64,000 nt of DNA. Source: Alkalicoccobacillus plakortidis. Lineage in GTDB: Bacteria; Bacillota; Bacilli; Bacillales; Bacillaceae_D. Under the pieces are notes generated by a model. It saw only the letters and a list, made by a program, of their open reading frames with translations. It was not told where the DNA came from and did no database searches. Made by a program: the position numbers and the translations under genes. The DNA is taken from contig NZ_JAMQJY010000002.1 of the NCBI RefSeq assembly GCF_023703085.1, positions 434,001 through 498,000 on the forward strand, written 5' to 3'. Positions 36,191 through 45,585 of this stretch are shown in pieces; positions within the stretch are counted from its first letter, which is position 1, and each line of letters starts with the position of its first letter.

Positions 36191-38232
36191 CTAACGGAGA
36201 TTTGATTCAAGGATTGTCGCAACTTTGTCGACAACATAACCGCTACCACCTTTATCACTCACGTCGTCAATCATCATGACAACAAGTAATTCAGGATCAT
36301 CATCCGCGTCAACAGCAACAAACCAACCATGCTCTTTTCCTTTTTCTTCTCTTGTCGCTTTTAATTCAGCAGTTCCCGTTTTTCCTGCAATTCGAACGCC
36401 ATCAACTGCAGCCGCTCTGGCTGTACCTTTGGGATCCTCAAGCACGTCAACTAAATCTTGCTTGGAGCAGGTCTGCATGTTCTTGAGACATGACCGCTTC
36501 TTTCCAAATTCCTGACTCACCATCAAGCTCAAGAACAGGCTGAATCATATTACCTTGATTCACAATTGTTGTGTAGGCTAACCCAAGGTGAAGCGGGTTC
36601 ATTAAGATTTCACCTTGACCATAGCCACTATCTGCAAGCTGAATATCATTACGCATACCTTCATCACCAGTCAGAGATGATGTATGAAAGATAGCTGGTA
36701 ATGGCAACTCTTCACCAAAGCCAAAATCTTCAGCACCACTACTAAATGCGTCTTCGCCCAAATTAAGAGCTTGCTCGGCAAAATAAATATTATCCGAATA
36801 GACCAGGGCTTTACGCAGATCTACCGGTTCCTCGTAATCATGTACACGTGTCACTTCATAGCCGCCCCAATCTGATCCCTCAGGCTGCCAGCTTTTGCCT
36901 TGTACGTCTAGTGTTTCACTTGGATCAAGTGTACCCGCTTCAAGACCAATAGCCGCTGTAAGCAACTTAAAGGTTGATCCTGGGGAATACGTTTGTACAA
37001 ATCGATTTAATAATGGATTATCTTCTGTTTCCATATCTTCACGTTGTCTGGATGTAAATCCAACCGCCGCTAGATTCGGGTCATAGGAAGGCTGACTAAC
37101 TAAAGCCAAAACTTGTCCATTCGTTGGATGAATAGCCGTAGCTGTACCAGCATCGTCTCCAATCTCGTCAAAAATCTCTTGTTGCAAATCCATATTAATC
37201 GTAAGTGTTATGTCTTCACCATCTTCAGGCTCTGTCTCAAGAATGGTCTCTTCTATCTCATCATCAGCATTTTTTGTATATAAAGTTCCTCCACTTTCCC
37301 CACGAAGTCGGTCTTCATAAGCTCGTTCAAGTCCAGTCTGTCCAAGCTTGTCATTTGGGCCATAGCCTTTATCCTTATATTCTTCTAGCTTTTCTGCTGT
37401 AATATCTCGCAAATACCCGGTTAGATGTGCTGCAACTTCCCCATATGGATACTCGCGGCCATCAACCTCTTTATAACTCGCTCCTGGAATCTGCCTTAAT
37501 TCTTCCTCTGCCCAATCAATTTCTGAAGCTTGGGGCAAAATGAATCGGAACAAATACTTCATCGGTTACCCATGACTGATCTAGTCTTGATTCAATTGTT
37601 TCCCGAGAGACACCAGTAAGGTCAGAGAACTCAGTGACAAAGTCTTCTCTATCCTCAATTTCACCTGGCACACTGCCGATTTCAAGTACCTTTCCATTTA
37701 CAGCTAACCCATTCCCCTCTCGGTCAAAGATCTCACCTCTTGTAGGAGCATTGGGACTAACACGAAATCCCCCACCCTCGGGTAACGATGGGTACACTAA
37801 TGTATCTTGCCACGCGATAGCCCAGCTATCACCCTCTTCTTGCTCTTCTAGATTCAAGGAGATATCCTGCTCAAAATCTACACTGCCAAGAGGAGTTGAG
37901 ACTGCCACATTTAAAGGAACTGTAAACACATTTTCCTCCGCCTCATTATTGTCCTCTTCTCCATCTGTTGGATAAACCGCTTCAATCTGCATTTCACTTG
38001 CCTGCATCTCATCGTATAAATCAGTCATACGCTCTATATATGCTTCTTCTGATTGATTCTCTTTTGATTGTTCATCTAACATCGAATACATTTCTTGATA
38101 ATTTTGATTAGACCAGCTATCAATGAATGCATCAAGTGTTTCTTTAGGATCCGGTTCTTCGCCGAAACAGCCTGTTAAAAGCAGACTTGTTAAGAGACCG
38201 GTCAATACGATTCCCTTTTTTGTGTACTGCAT
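36191..38232 (-). CDS. Class B penicillin-binding transpeptidase lipoprotein with MecA-N domain (two frameshifts in this sequence)
   Basis: Three frames join into about 680 residues resembling B. subtilis PbpC (PBP3) and PBP2a. A lipoprotein signal (TSLLLTGCFG) precedes an NTF2-like MecA_N domain (about 25-150), then the PBP dimer domain (PTRGEIFDREGNGLAVNG) and the transpeptidase. The latter has the SxxK motif in YSPGSTFKLLTAA, SxN in VYSDNIYFAEQ and KTG in GKTGTAELKATRE. Joins are near 37530 (IHFAPASEIDW) and 36462 (LLQQDLVDVL). Both read GCTTGG on the plus strand, that is CCAAGC on the coding strand, where CCAGC restores the frame. All active-site motifs are intact, so a working enzyme is likely. 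Confidence 0.9.
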
Positions 38233-38469
38233 AAAACCCACCATCCAATTCCTAGTTATCTATGTATGACATCAAATCTCCTACCAGTTTACCATATTTA
38301 TTAAAATTCATCTGAGATTTTTAGGAAAAAGCTGGATTATTCATGTTCACGATTTTTATTTTCCTTACGAGCATTACGCAACATAAAAAAAATACACTGG
38401 CGTTATATGTCAGAGGTATTCTTCCATTACATTCGGTGTTCGTAATCAATCATACGCACCCTCAATATT

Positions 38470-38697
38470 TTATTTTTTTTGTGCTTTTTGTATCCATCGT
38501 AACTCTTCTATCTTCAGTTCCTTTAATTCCTTTAGTTCTAATAGAATCACGTAAAGCAAAGTAATGGGAGTACAAATGATGAAACTAACTGCTAATGTCA
38601 TCATTGTGTTTCCAAATAGACCGAAGAAATCAAAAACATTCGGAAGAATCCAAAACAAAAAAATGGTTATGATACCGTAAATGATATATAAAGGCAC
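38470..38697 (-). CDS. Small two-helix membrane protein, unknown
   Basis: A 75-residue frame with two hydrophobic segments (LYIIYGIITIFLFWILPNVF and MMTLAVSFIICTPITLLYVILL) and a charged tail (ELKELKELKIEELRWIQKAQKK). I do not recognise it. GGGAGAAGG is close to an in-frame ATT at about 38703 and further from the GTG at 38697, so the start is uncertain. The amphipathic composition suggests a real gene, but support is limited. Confidence 0.45.
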   Translation of the reverse strand: MPLYIIYGIITIFLFWILPNVFDFFGLFGNTMMTLAVSFIICTPITLLYVILLELKELKELKIEELRWIQKAQKK

Positions 38698-38699
38698 AA

Positions 38700-39069
38700 A
38701 AATGTTAACCTTCTCCCTTTACCAAGACAATTGTTTTTAAAGCTGATCCCCCACCAGAATACTTACCCCATAAGATACATAACTGGTTATTTATACTTCT
38801 ACGTAAGCACTTTGATTCCTTTTGTTTAAAAAAGTTGTTAATGAATAAATATCAACACGAACAATGTGGATGAGTCGCAATACTATTTTAGAAGTTCACT
38901 TTTTTCCATAGGTAACTCAATCCCACTTACAATGAGCAGAAACAAGCTCCGGACATACACGAAGACTCCCATGGAACGCGGAGTCCGGAGCGGAAGTTAG
39001 TATTACTCCATTAATTTAAAGAACAAAAAAACCGAACCACTATGTAAGTCAAACAACATAGTGGTTCGG
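38700..39069 (-). repeat. Composite repeat, copy C: covarying terminator hairpin plus CCGCTCCG block
   Basis: The hairpin at 39032-39069 (stem CCGAACCACTATGT with ACATAGTGGTTCGG) ends nitroreductase transcription; the minus strand continues TTTTTTTGTTCTTTAAA. CCGCTCCG follows at 38993-38986, then TGTATGTCC near 38955, GGGATTGAGTTA near 38925 and TTCTAAAATAGT near 38890. The same blocks occur in the same order downstream of the hairpins at 44327 and 57130, although not every block is present in every copy. The rest of the interval has no gene. Confidence 0.75.
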
Positions 39070-39081
39070 TTTCAATCGACC

Positions 39082-39645
39082 TTATTCTGAGTATTTATCA
39101 ATAATCGTTAGTTTTTCTTTAATGTCTGTGCGTTTTTTCGGTTTAGGAACGTCTTTTATATAACCTAACATCAGCGTAGCCACAATCTTCTCTCCAGGCT
39201 CTACTCCAATACTTTCACGGAATGTTGGATTGTAAATCCAGTCATTTGAACGCCAAATCATTCCAATATCTCGTGCCCATGCTGCCAGTTGAAAGTTTTG
39301 AATCATTGCACTTACTGCTGCGTGATCTTCATCCCACGTTTTTTGACGTGGGTCTTCCGGCATAACCACTACTAAATGTACAGGAATAGAGCGGAAGTGA
39401 TCTGCTTTTCTTTTAACACCATCTGATACTTCACCACCAGGAGCTGGTTGTGAGTTAATAAAAGCTTGGATAAAGGTTTCTGTTCCTTCTCCCGTATATA
39501 ATAAGAAACGCCAAGGCTCCGTCATCTTATGGTTTGGAGCCCACTTTGCCACTTCAAGTAAATCAATAATCTCCTCAGTTGGCACTGCATCTGGCTTAAA
39601 GCTTGTAATCGAACGTCTGCTTTGAATAATTTCATCAATACTCAT
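39082..39645 (-). CDS. Nitroreductase family protein (FMN-dependent)
   Basis: The 187-residue protein resembles the YdjA/YfhC-type nitroreductases: SIDEIIQSRRSITSFKPDAVP with the FMN phosphate-binding arginines, VAKWAPNHKMTEPWRFLLY, and the C-terminal IVATLMLGYIKDVPKPKKR. It should be an NAD(P)H-dependent flavoprotein reductase; the substrate is not evident. GGAGGAATACAA precedes the ATG. It is a single gene with a hairpin terminator belonging to the composite repeat family. Confidence 0.9.
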   Translation of the reverse strand: MSIDEIIQSRRSITSFKPDAVPTEEIIDLLEVAKWAPNHKMTEPWRFLLYTGEGTETFIQAFINSQPAPGGEVSDGVKRKADHFRSIPVHLVVVMPEDPRQKTWDEDHAAVSAMIQNFQLAAWARDIGMIWRSNDWIYNPTFRESIGVEPGEKIVATLMLGYIKDVPKPKKRTDIKEKLTIIDKYSE

Positions 39646-39779
39646 TTGTATTCCTCCTGCATCTCAATCAAACAATAATCATTCTCAATTAAACTTTATC
39701 GTAATAAGCTAGTCTTTGCAAGGAAAAAAACAGACTATATCGATTAGCACCCTTTTTCTTAAAAGTTGTAAAAAAACTG

Positions 39780-39808
39780 TTGCCATATGGAATAATACTG
39801 GGTAGAAT
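39780..39808 (+). promoter_or_regulatory. SigA-type promoter of the bmr leader
   Basis: TTGCCA (39780-39785) and TAGAAT (39803-39808) are 17 bases apart. The predicted start near 39815 leaves a leader of about 250 bases before bmrC. Confidence 0.7.
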
Positions 39809-39849
39809 GAAGAAGATTAAAAACATTCGTGCTATTAAAAAACGAAAGG

Positions 39850-40026
39850 AGCTGTGTGAGATGAGAAAAGTAATTGATCGCCATTCATTAATTTTATATC
39901 CACACAGCTTCTCGTGATCATTCAGTTATTTATAATTGTTGAATGAACTTTGGGATTAAGCTGTGTAAACAGCTTGCAGTGAACTCTATAAATCAGGGGT
40001 GTCGTGTATAGCGACGCCCCTTTTTT
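39850..40026 (+). promoter_or_regulatory. Attenuator with mutually exclusive hairpins and terminator ahead of bmrC
   Basis: Four segments can pair in alternatives: 1, AGCTGTGTG (39850-39858, at the leader ribosome binding site); 2, CACACAGCTT (39901-39910, last leader codons); 3, AAGCTGTGT (39958-39966); 4, ACAGCTT (39969-39975). Pairs 1:2 (9 bp), 2:3 (9 bp) and 3:4 (7 bp, GTAA loop) exclude one another. A strong terminator follows: GGGGTGTCG with CGACGCCCC (39996-40020) and six T. A ribosome on the leader stop region would cover segment 2. How segments 3 and 4 reach the terminator itself is not obvious. Confidence 0.7.
39861..39917 (+). CDS. 18-residue leader peptide upstream of bmrCD
   Basis: ATG at 39861 opens a short frame, MRKVIDRHSLILYPHSFS, ended by TGA at 39915. 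AAAGGAG lies 10 bases upstream. In B. subtilis the homologous transporter operon bmrCD is preceded by the leader peptide gene bmrB and is induced by ribosome-targeting antibiotics through translation-coupled attenuation. This peptide is shorter than BmrB, and I see no clear sequence match, so the functional equivalence is inferred from position and the surrounding RNA structures. Confidence 0.7.
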   Translation: MRKVIDRHSLILYPHSFS

Positions 40027-40064
40027 GTTTGACTTTTTTTATCTATATTAAGGATGTGTTGCCT

Positions 40065-41811
40065 ATGTTCCGTGTATTTAGTCAATTATCATGGTTTTTC
40101 AAAGAACAATGGAGACGTTATACTGTCGCTATCTTTCTACTCATTATTGTCAGCTTCATCGACTTGATGCAGCAAGGCTACTCGGTTTGATTGTAGATGA
40201 TTTTCAAATTGGATCATTAACATTAAACAAGGGTCTTGGCTATATTGGTATTTTTCTACTCATTACCGTTTCTAGTTATGGCTTAACGTATATTTGGATG
40301 TCAAAATTATTTGGCGGTGCCCTGTTAGTTGAGAGGAAACTGCGATCACGTTTTATGGGTCACCTTTTACGTATGGATGTTCCATTCTTTGAAAAAAGAA
40401 AAACTGGAGATCTAATGGCTCAAGGGACAAACGACCTAAAAGCAGTTAGTATGACAGCAGGATTTGGTGTTTTAACATTAGTTGATTCGATTGTTTTTAT
40501 GTTAATCATCCTTGGTGCGATGATTATTCTCGTAGATTGGAAGCTCACATTGGCTGCCGTGCTTCCGTTGCCTCTAATCGGCATTATGATTTCTATTTTA
40601 GGTATCAAAATACACGCTAGGTTCACAAAAGCACAAGAAGCGTTTGGTTCACTAAATGGACGTGTGCTTGAATCAGTAGCTGGCATGCGTGTGATTCGTG
40701 CATTCCGTAGAGAACGTCACGATGAAAACAAATTCTTAAACATGAGCGAAGATGTTTATAAACGAAATCTTGAAGTAGCAAAAATTGAATCTTTATTTGA
40801 GCCAGTGGTCAATATTGTGGTCGCACTCAGTTATGTGATTGGACTTGGTTATGGTTCCTATCTCGTTTTTGCTCAAACGATCACCCTAGGTCAACTGATT
40901 ACGTTTAATGTGTATCTAGGAATGATGATCTGGCCAATGTTTGCCATTGGAGAGCTGATTAACATTATGCAACGTGGATCCGCTTCCCTTCAGCGTGTTA
41001 ACCAAACATTAGCTGTTGATCAAGCAGTTCAAGATCCAAAAAATCCAGTTGCAGCAAATCACGAGGCAAATGTAACTTTTAATAACGTAACTTTCAGCTA
41101 TCCATCATCAGATCTAAACAGCTCCAGGATCTCTCGCTTGATATTCTTTCCGGTGAAACGATCGGTATTGTTGGAAAAACTGGTAGTGGAAAGTCAACAT
41201 TTATTAAACAGCTCCTTAAATTCTATCCATCAGGCAAAGGTAGTTTAGATGTTGGAGGTCATTCGGTTGATGAGCAAAGCAAATTACACGTTCGCTCTAA
41301 AATTGGTTATGTACCTCAGGACCATATTCTTTTTTCAAAAACAGTCCGAGAAAATATCCTCTTTGGTAAACCAAATGCTACTGAGCACGAATTAAATGAA
41401 GCCATTCGAATCTCTGCCTTTGACCAGGATTTAGCGTTTTTACCTGATGGTCTTAATACATTGGTCGGGGAAAACGGCGTATCCTTGTCAGGTGGTCAGA
41501 AGCAACGAATTTCGATTGCCCGTGCCCTTATCGCAGCGCCACCGATTTTGATCTTGGATGATTCCCTTTCGGCTGTTGATGCCAAAACAGAGGCGAAGAT
41601 TGTTGGACATTTACGTGAGGTACGTAAAGGCTTAACAACCATCATTACGGCTCATCGAATGTCAGCCGTTGAACAAGCAGATCAGATCATTGTATTAGAA
41701 GATGGCGAAAAAGCAGAACTAGGTACTCACCAAGAGTTGATGGATCAGCGTGGTTGGTACTTTAAACAAGTAGAGCAACAAACTAGAGGAATGGAACAGG
41801 AGGTGCGCTAA
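40065..41811 (+). CDS. bmrC: ABC multidrug exporter half-transporter BmrC/YheI-like (two frameshifts in this sequence)
   Basis: The ATG at 40065 (MFRVFSQLSWFFKEQ) opens a protein of about 582 residues once two breaks are repaired. It comprises a six-helix exporter domain, then a nucleotide-binding domain with Walker A GIVGKTGSGKST, Q-loop GYVPQDHILF, signature SLSGGQKQR, Walker B ILILDDSLSAVD (an Asp where many exporters have Glu) and the H-loop histidine in TAHRMSAVE. Breaks are near 40170 (true IDLMPARLLG) and 41119 (true DLNQLQDLSLDIL). In both, CAGC stands where CCAGC restores the frame. The stop overlaps bmrD by one base. The Walker B Asp replacing the catalytic glutamate is typical of the degenerate half of heterodimeric exporters. 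Confidence 0.9.
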
Positions 41812-43817
41812 TGAGTACAGAAAAAAGACTATATCAGTACGCATTAACAAGTAAAAAAACCATTATTATAGCACTCATTTTACTTAGTGTATCTGTTGCT
41901 GCAGCCTTAACTGGACCATTTATAGCTAAAACCATTATTGATGAGCACATTTCAAGTATTGATGAGGCATGGTATCAAACAGAGTCTGGCTCTCAAGCCG
42001 TTTCTTATTATGGAACGTATTATACTCGTGCTGGTAATCTTCCAGAGTCAGAACAGACAGGTGAACCCATTTACGTCCAACAAAATGGACTAGATTTCTA
42101 CGTTACATCGGATTCACTTCCTGATGGTGAAAAAAGATATCAAGATGGTACCCTTCAGGTATCTAATGCAGATGGTACGTTTGAGGCACAAGCCGATGCA
42201 CTGTCAGCCGATCAAGTAATGGCTTTTTATCAGCCAGAAATCAGACCAATTTTGATGCTTTTAGGTCTTTATTTAGCACTCATTTTGGGATCATCATTTT
42301 TCCAATATGGTCAGCGGTATTTATTACAAAAGTCTGCTAACCGGATTATTCAGCGGATACGAACAGATGCATTTAACCATTTATCAAGCTTACCCGTTCG
42401 TTTTTTTGATCACCTTCCCGCCGGAAAAATTGTCTCTCGTGTCACAAATGACACCGAAGCCATTCGTGAGCTATATATGACCGTACTGGCTAACTTCTTT
42501 TCGAGTGCGATTTATATTATTGGTGTCTATATCGCACTCTTCTTATTAGACGTACGACTTGGATTGATTACATTAGTATTGCTTCCGATCTTATTCATTT
42601 GGATGAAGCTGTACCGGAAATTCTCAGTTGGCTATAACCGCAATATCCGTTCAAAAGTTAGTGAGATTAATGCTGCTATGAACGAAAACATTCAAGGAAT
42701 GCCAATCATACAAGCGTTTAATCGCGAAAAGCAGTTGAATGGTGAGTTTGAAAAGCTAAACAAAGAACATTATGGTTTTCAGACAAAAATGTTACGCCTG
42801 AACTCACTTACATCACATAACTTAACTGGTGTGCTTCGTAATCTTGTATTCGTCGCTTTAATAGTTGTAGTTATGGGCAGTGTCGGCGGAGGTTGGGCTA
42901 GCTTTTTAACACTTGGAATCATCTATGCGTTTGTTGACTATGTAAATCGTTTATTTGAACCAGTTAACCAAATCGTGAATCAGCTTGCTAACCTAGAACA
43001 AGCTCGTGTTTCTGGAGATCGTGTCTTTGAGCTAATGGACAAAGAAGGTACATCAGTGGATGATTCCACCATGGAGCGTCCAAAGGGTGAAGTCCTATTT
43101 GATAACGTTTCGTTTGCTTACAAAGAAGATGAATATGTGTTAAATCATTTATCGTTCAAAGCAAACCCTGGTGAAACAGTGGCACTCGTCGGCCACACAG
43201 GATCAGGCAAAAGCTCCATTATGAATTTACTGTTTCGATTCTACGATTGTCAAAAAGGTGATATTCTCATAGATGGGGTCAGTACAAAAGACTTATCACC
43301 GCAAGCAATTCGCGAACATATGGGGATCGTGCTTCAAGAGCCTTACTTGTTTACAGGTACCATTGCTTCAAATATTGCAATGGAAAACCCGAAAGTATCA
43401 AGAGAAGAGATTGAAAAAGCCGTCGACCTTGTTGGCGGAACTGAACTCTTTAGCTACCTACCAAATGGTCTTGATGAAGAAGTACAAGAAAAAGGAAACA
43501 CCCTTTCAAGTGGTCAACGACAGCTGATTAGTTTTGCACGTGCGTTAGTCGCTAACCCAGCTATTCTTGTGTTGGACGAAGCCACTTCTAGTATTGATAC
43601 TGAAACAGAAGGATTAATCCAAAAGGGAATGGAGTCGCTTAAATCAGGACGTACAACATTCATCATCGCTCACCGCCTTTCAACGATTCAAGACGCCGAT
43701 CAGATTCTTGTGTTAAACCGAGGAGAGATCGTTGAACAAGGAAATCACGATGAATTAATGAAACAGAATGGCTCTTATGCACAAATGTATCGCTTGCAGA
43801 AAAATGAAGCGAGCTAA
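41811..43817 (+). CDS. bmrD: ABC multidrug exporter half-transporter BmrD/YheH-like
   Basis: The 668-residue partner of BmrC. The long extracytoplasmic insertion between the first two helices (about residues 45-145, rich in Tyr/Asp) is characteristic of BmrD/YheH and explains the length. The nucleotide-binding domain has GHTGSGKSS, GIVLQEPYLF, TLSSGQRQL, ILVLDEATSSID with the catalytic glutamate, and IIAHRLSTI. It carries the consensus ATPase site of the heterodimer. Translation is coupled to bmrC through TAATG. The pair probably exports drugs or lipophilic compounds. Confidence 0.93.
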   Translation: MSTEKRLYQYALTSKKTIIIALILLSVSVAAALTGPFIAKTIIDEHISSIDEAWYQTESGSQAVSYYGTYYTRAGNLPESEQTGEPIYVQQNGLDFYVTSDSLPDGEKRYQDGTLQVSNADGTFEAQADALSADQVMAFYQPEIRPILMLLGLYLALILGSSFFQYGQRYLLQKSANRIIQRIRTDAFNHLSSLPVRFFDHLPAGKIVSRVTNDTEAIRELYMTVLANFFSSAIYIIGVYIALFLLDVRLGLITLVLLPILFIWMKLYRKFSVGYNRNIRSKVSEINAAMNENIQGMPIIQAFNREKQLNGEFEKLNKEHYGFQTKMLRLNSLTSHNLTGVLRNLVFVALIVVVMGSVGGGWASFLTLGIIYAFVDYVNRLFEPVNQIVNQLANLEQARVSGDRVFELMDKEGTSVDDSTMERPKGEVLFDNVSFAYKEDEYVLNHLSFKANPGETVALVGHTGSGKSSIMNLLFRFYDCQKGDILIDGVSTKDLSPQAIREHMGIVLQEPYLFTGTIASNIAMENPKVSREEIEKAVDLVGGTELFSYLPNGLDEEVQEKGNTLSSGQRQLISFARALVANPAILVLDEATSSIDTETEGLIQKGMESLKSGRTTFIIAHRLSTIQDADQILVLNRGEIVEQGNHDELMKQNGSYAQMYRLQKNEAS

Positions 43818-43841
43818 TAGGTTTAAAGGGAGGAATTTTTC

Positions 43842-44274
43842 TTGAGGATAAGACCCTTAATGAAACAAGATCCACCAAAGATGCAAAACCTTATGGAGCA
43901 GCTTGGTTATCCAAGCTACAGAAGGTGAATTAATCAGTAGATTTAACTCACTAGATAAGCATGCTGATTACCATACACTCATTGTCGAACTGGATGATCA
44001 ATTAGTTGGGTTCGCCGGTCTTCATCGAGGACTTTTTTATGAAAACAATGGTTCCTATATTCGAATTGTGGCGTTTGTCATTGATGAACAGCAACGTAGA
44101 AAAGGCATAGGAAAAAAACTCATCGAAGCAATTGAAGAGTGGGCACGCAGCCAACAAATTACCACTCTTGTGTTAAACAGTGGTAACCGCAAAGAACGAG
44201 TTGCCGCACACGCTTTTTATGAACAGATGGGGTTTACAGCAAAGAGTACAGGATTTAGCAAACGATTAAGTTAA
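43842..44274 (+). CDS. GNAT N-acetyltransferase (one frameshift in this sequence)
   Basis: GGGAGG, eight bases upstream, marks a TTG start at 43842, giving MRIRPLMKQDPPKMQNLMEQLGYP. The frame then breaks near 43913, where CCAAGC stands for CCAGC; with repair it continues ATEGELISRFNSL to the end, about 143 residues. Acetyl-CoA binding elements are VAFVIDEQQRRKGIGKKLIEAIEEWAR and the C-terminal HAFYEQMGFTAKSTGFSK. The arrangement matches the common small GNAT type. The substrate is unknown. It follows bmrD by 24 bases and may belong to that operon. Confidence 0.87.
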
Positions 44275-44326
44275 ATGCTGAAACCAAAAATGAAGTTAAG
44301 ACAGAAATGTATAGTAAACATAAAAA

Positions 44327-44480
44327 CCGGACCAATATGTGAGTTAAGCAACATATTGGCCCGGTTTTTTGTTCTCCAAATATAAGAGAGAATGACTACC
44401 GCTCCGAACATACACTCCGCTAGTTTGTGATACTTCTTAAACAGAATTGTGTTACTTAGAGTCCAATGATTCTAAAATAG
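44327..44480 (+). repeat. Composite repeat, copy A: covarying terminator hairpin plus CCGCTCCG block
   Basis: The hairpin 44327-44364 (CCGGACCAATATGT with ACATATTGGCCCGG) is followed by TTTTTTGTTCT, then CCGCTCCG at 44399-44406 and TTCTAAAATAGT near 44470. It ends the GNAT gene. The loop GAGTTAAGC is the reverse complement orientation of the loop in the other two copies relative to their flanks. No gene lies between this block and the esterase gene at 44577. Confidence 0.75.
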
Positions 44481-44576
44481 TCGAGGGATAATTAAAATTG
44501 TTCACCTTTTCTATCATTCGTTTGGATATTTACTAATCTCTTTTTTATAATTAGGAACCCTAATAAAGCATGAAAA

Positions 44577-45571
44577 TCACTTGTCCAAAGCTTCTTTTAA
44601 CCAATCGACAAACAGACGACCATTAATCGTGTGTCCTCCCTGGAAAATATCTGACTTAAAGTGATCCATCGCACCCTGCTTCTGATACTCTGCCTCCAGC
44701 TGGCTAACGGCTTCCTCTACACCCTCTATCGGAAACACACGATCTTCGTTTCCAGCTTCAATAAACAGTTTTCTCGGAGCAATTAATCGAAGAATATCAG
44801 GTTGTTCTCCAATAGAGAGGATATCTGGGATATAATTGTCCACACAATGATTTCGATCTAATATACTATGTTTAAAAGTATTGGCAAATCCGGTAAGTAC
44901 GGTTGCCTGGACACGTGAATCTAGTGCTGCAACAAGTCCTGCAATAAGACCACCACCAGAAAATCCAACTAGCCCAACCTTCTCTTGTCTTACATCTGAA
45001 AATGTAGACATGATATCAACTAATCGTCTTGCCTCATACACTCTCATTCCTGCTATGGTCGATCCCGACATAAGGAAAGCCGCAGCTAACGAAAAGCATG
45101 AGCTTGAATTGTCTTCTTGTTTATCTTTAGAAAGTCTTCTATCACCAAAACCAAGAATTTCAGGAACAAATACCTTTAAACCCTTTTTGACCAATTGAAC
45201 AGCAAGCTGTTGATGAATACCCGGCTCTCCTTCGTCCCCCTCCGTACCATCCTTATTCAGTCCTACAAGCTCCCGACTTCCATATCCATGTCCATGTAGC
45301 GCGAGGACGCTAGAGAAGCTATGTACAGTCGTATGAGGAGTCAGTACATAAAATGGTACACTCAGGCCTTCACTTGCCTGAAAGATAAAACGTTCGCGTG
45401 TGTACCCTATACATTCTTTTGTTTCCGTCTTATGTAAATCAGGATCTATACTTGGTGCTGAAGGTGCCCGAGTTTTTCCTCTAGCAGAATTCTTGCATCA
45501 TTTGGACTACGCAATGTTTGTTGTTTGCTTTGTTCATATAGCTTTTCTAGAAAAAGATCAGGCTCTATCAT
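44577..45571 (-). CDS. Alpha/beta hydrolase, acetyl-xylan-esterase-like (one frameshift in this sequence)
   Basis: ATG at 45571 after AAAGGAGC opens MIEPDLFLEKLYEQSKQQ. The frame breaks near 45460, where GCTGA on the plus strand stands for GCTGGA (a CCAGC that lost one C), and resumes as PSIDPDLHKTETKECIGYT. The product is about 331 residues. An oxyanion region ALHGHGYGSREL, the nucleophile elbow GLVGFSGGGLIAG and a late DRVFPIEGVEEAV plus QGGHTINGR supply Ser, Asp and His. The fold suggests the Abhydrolase_7/AXE1-like group. It starts 14 bases after the GH10 xylanase gene, so a role in deacetylating xylan fragments is likely but inferred. Confidence 0.82.
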
Positions 45572-45585
45572 ATAAACGGCTCCTT

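Noticed and set aside
40065..41811. Programmed ribosomal frameshifting in bmrC
   Set aside because: No slippery heptamer or downstream pseudoknot is at either break, and both share the CCAGC context found in unrelated genes.
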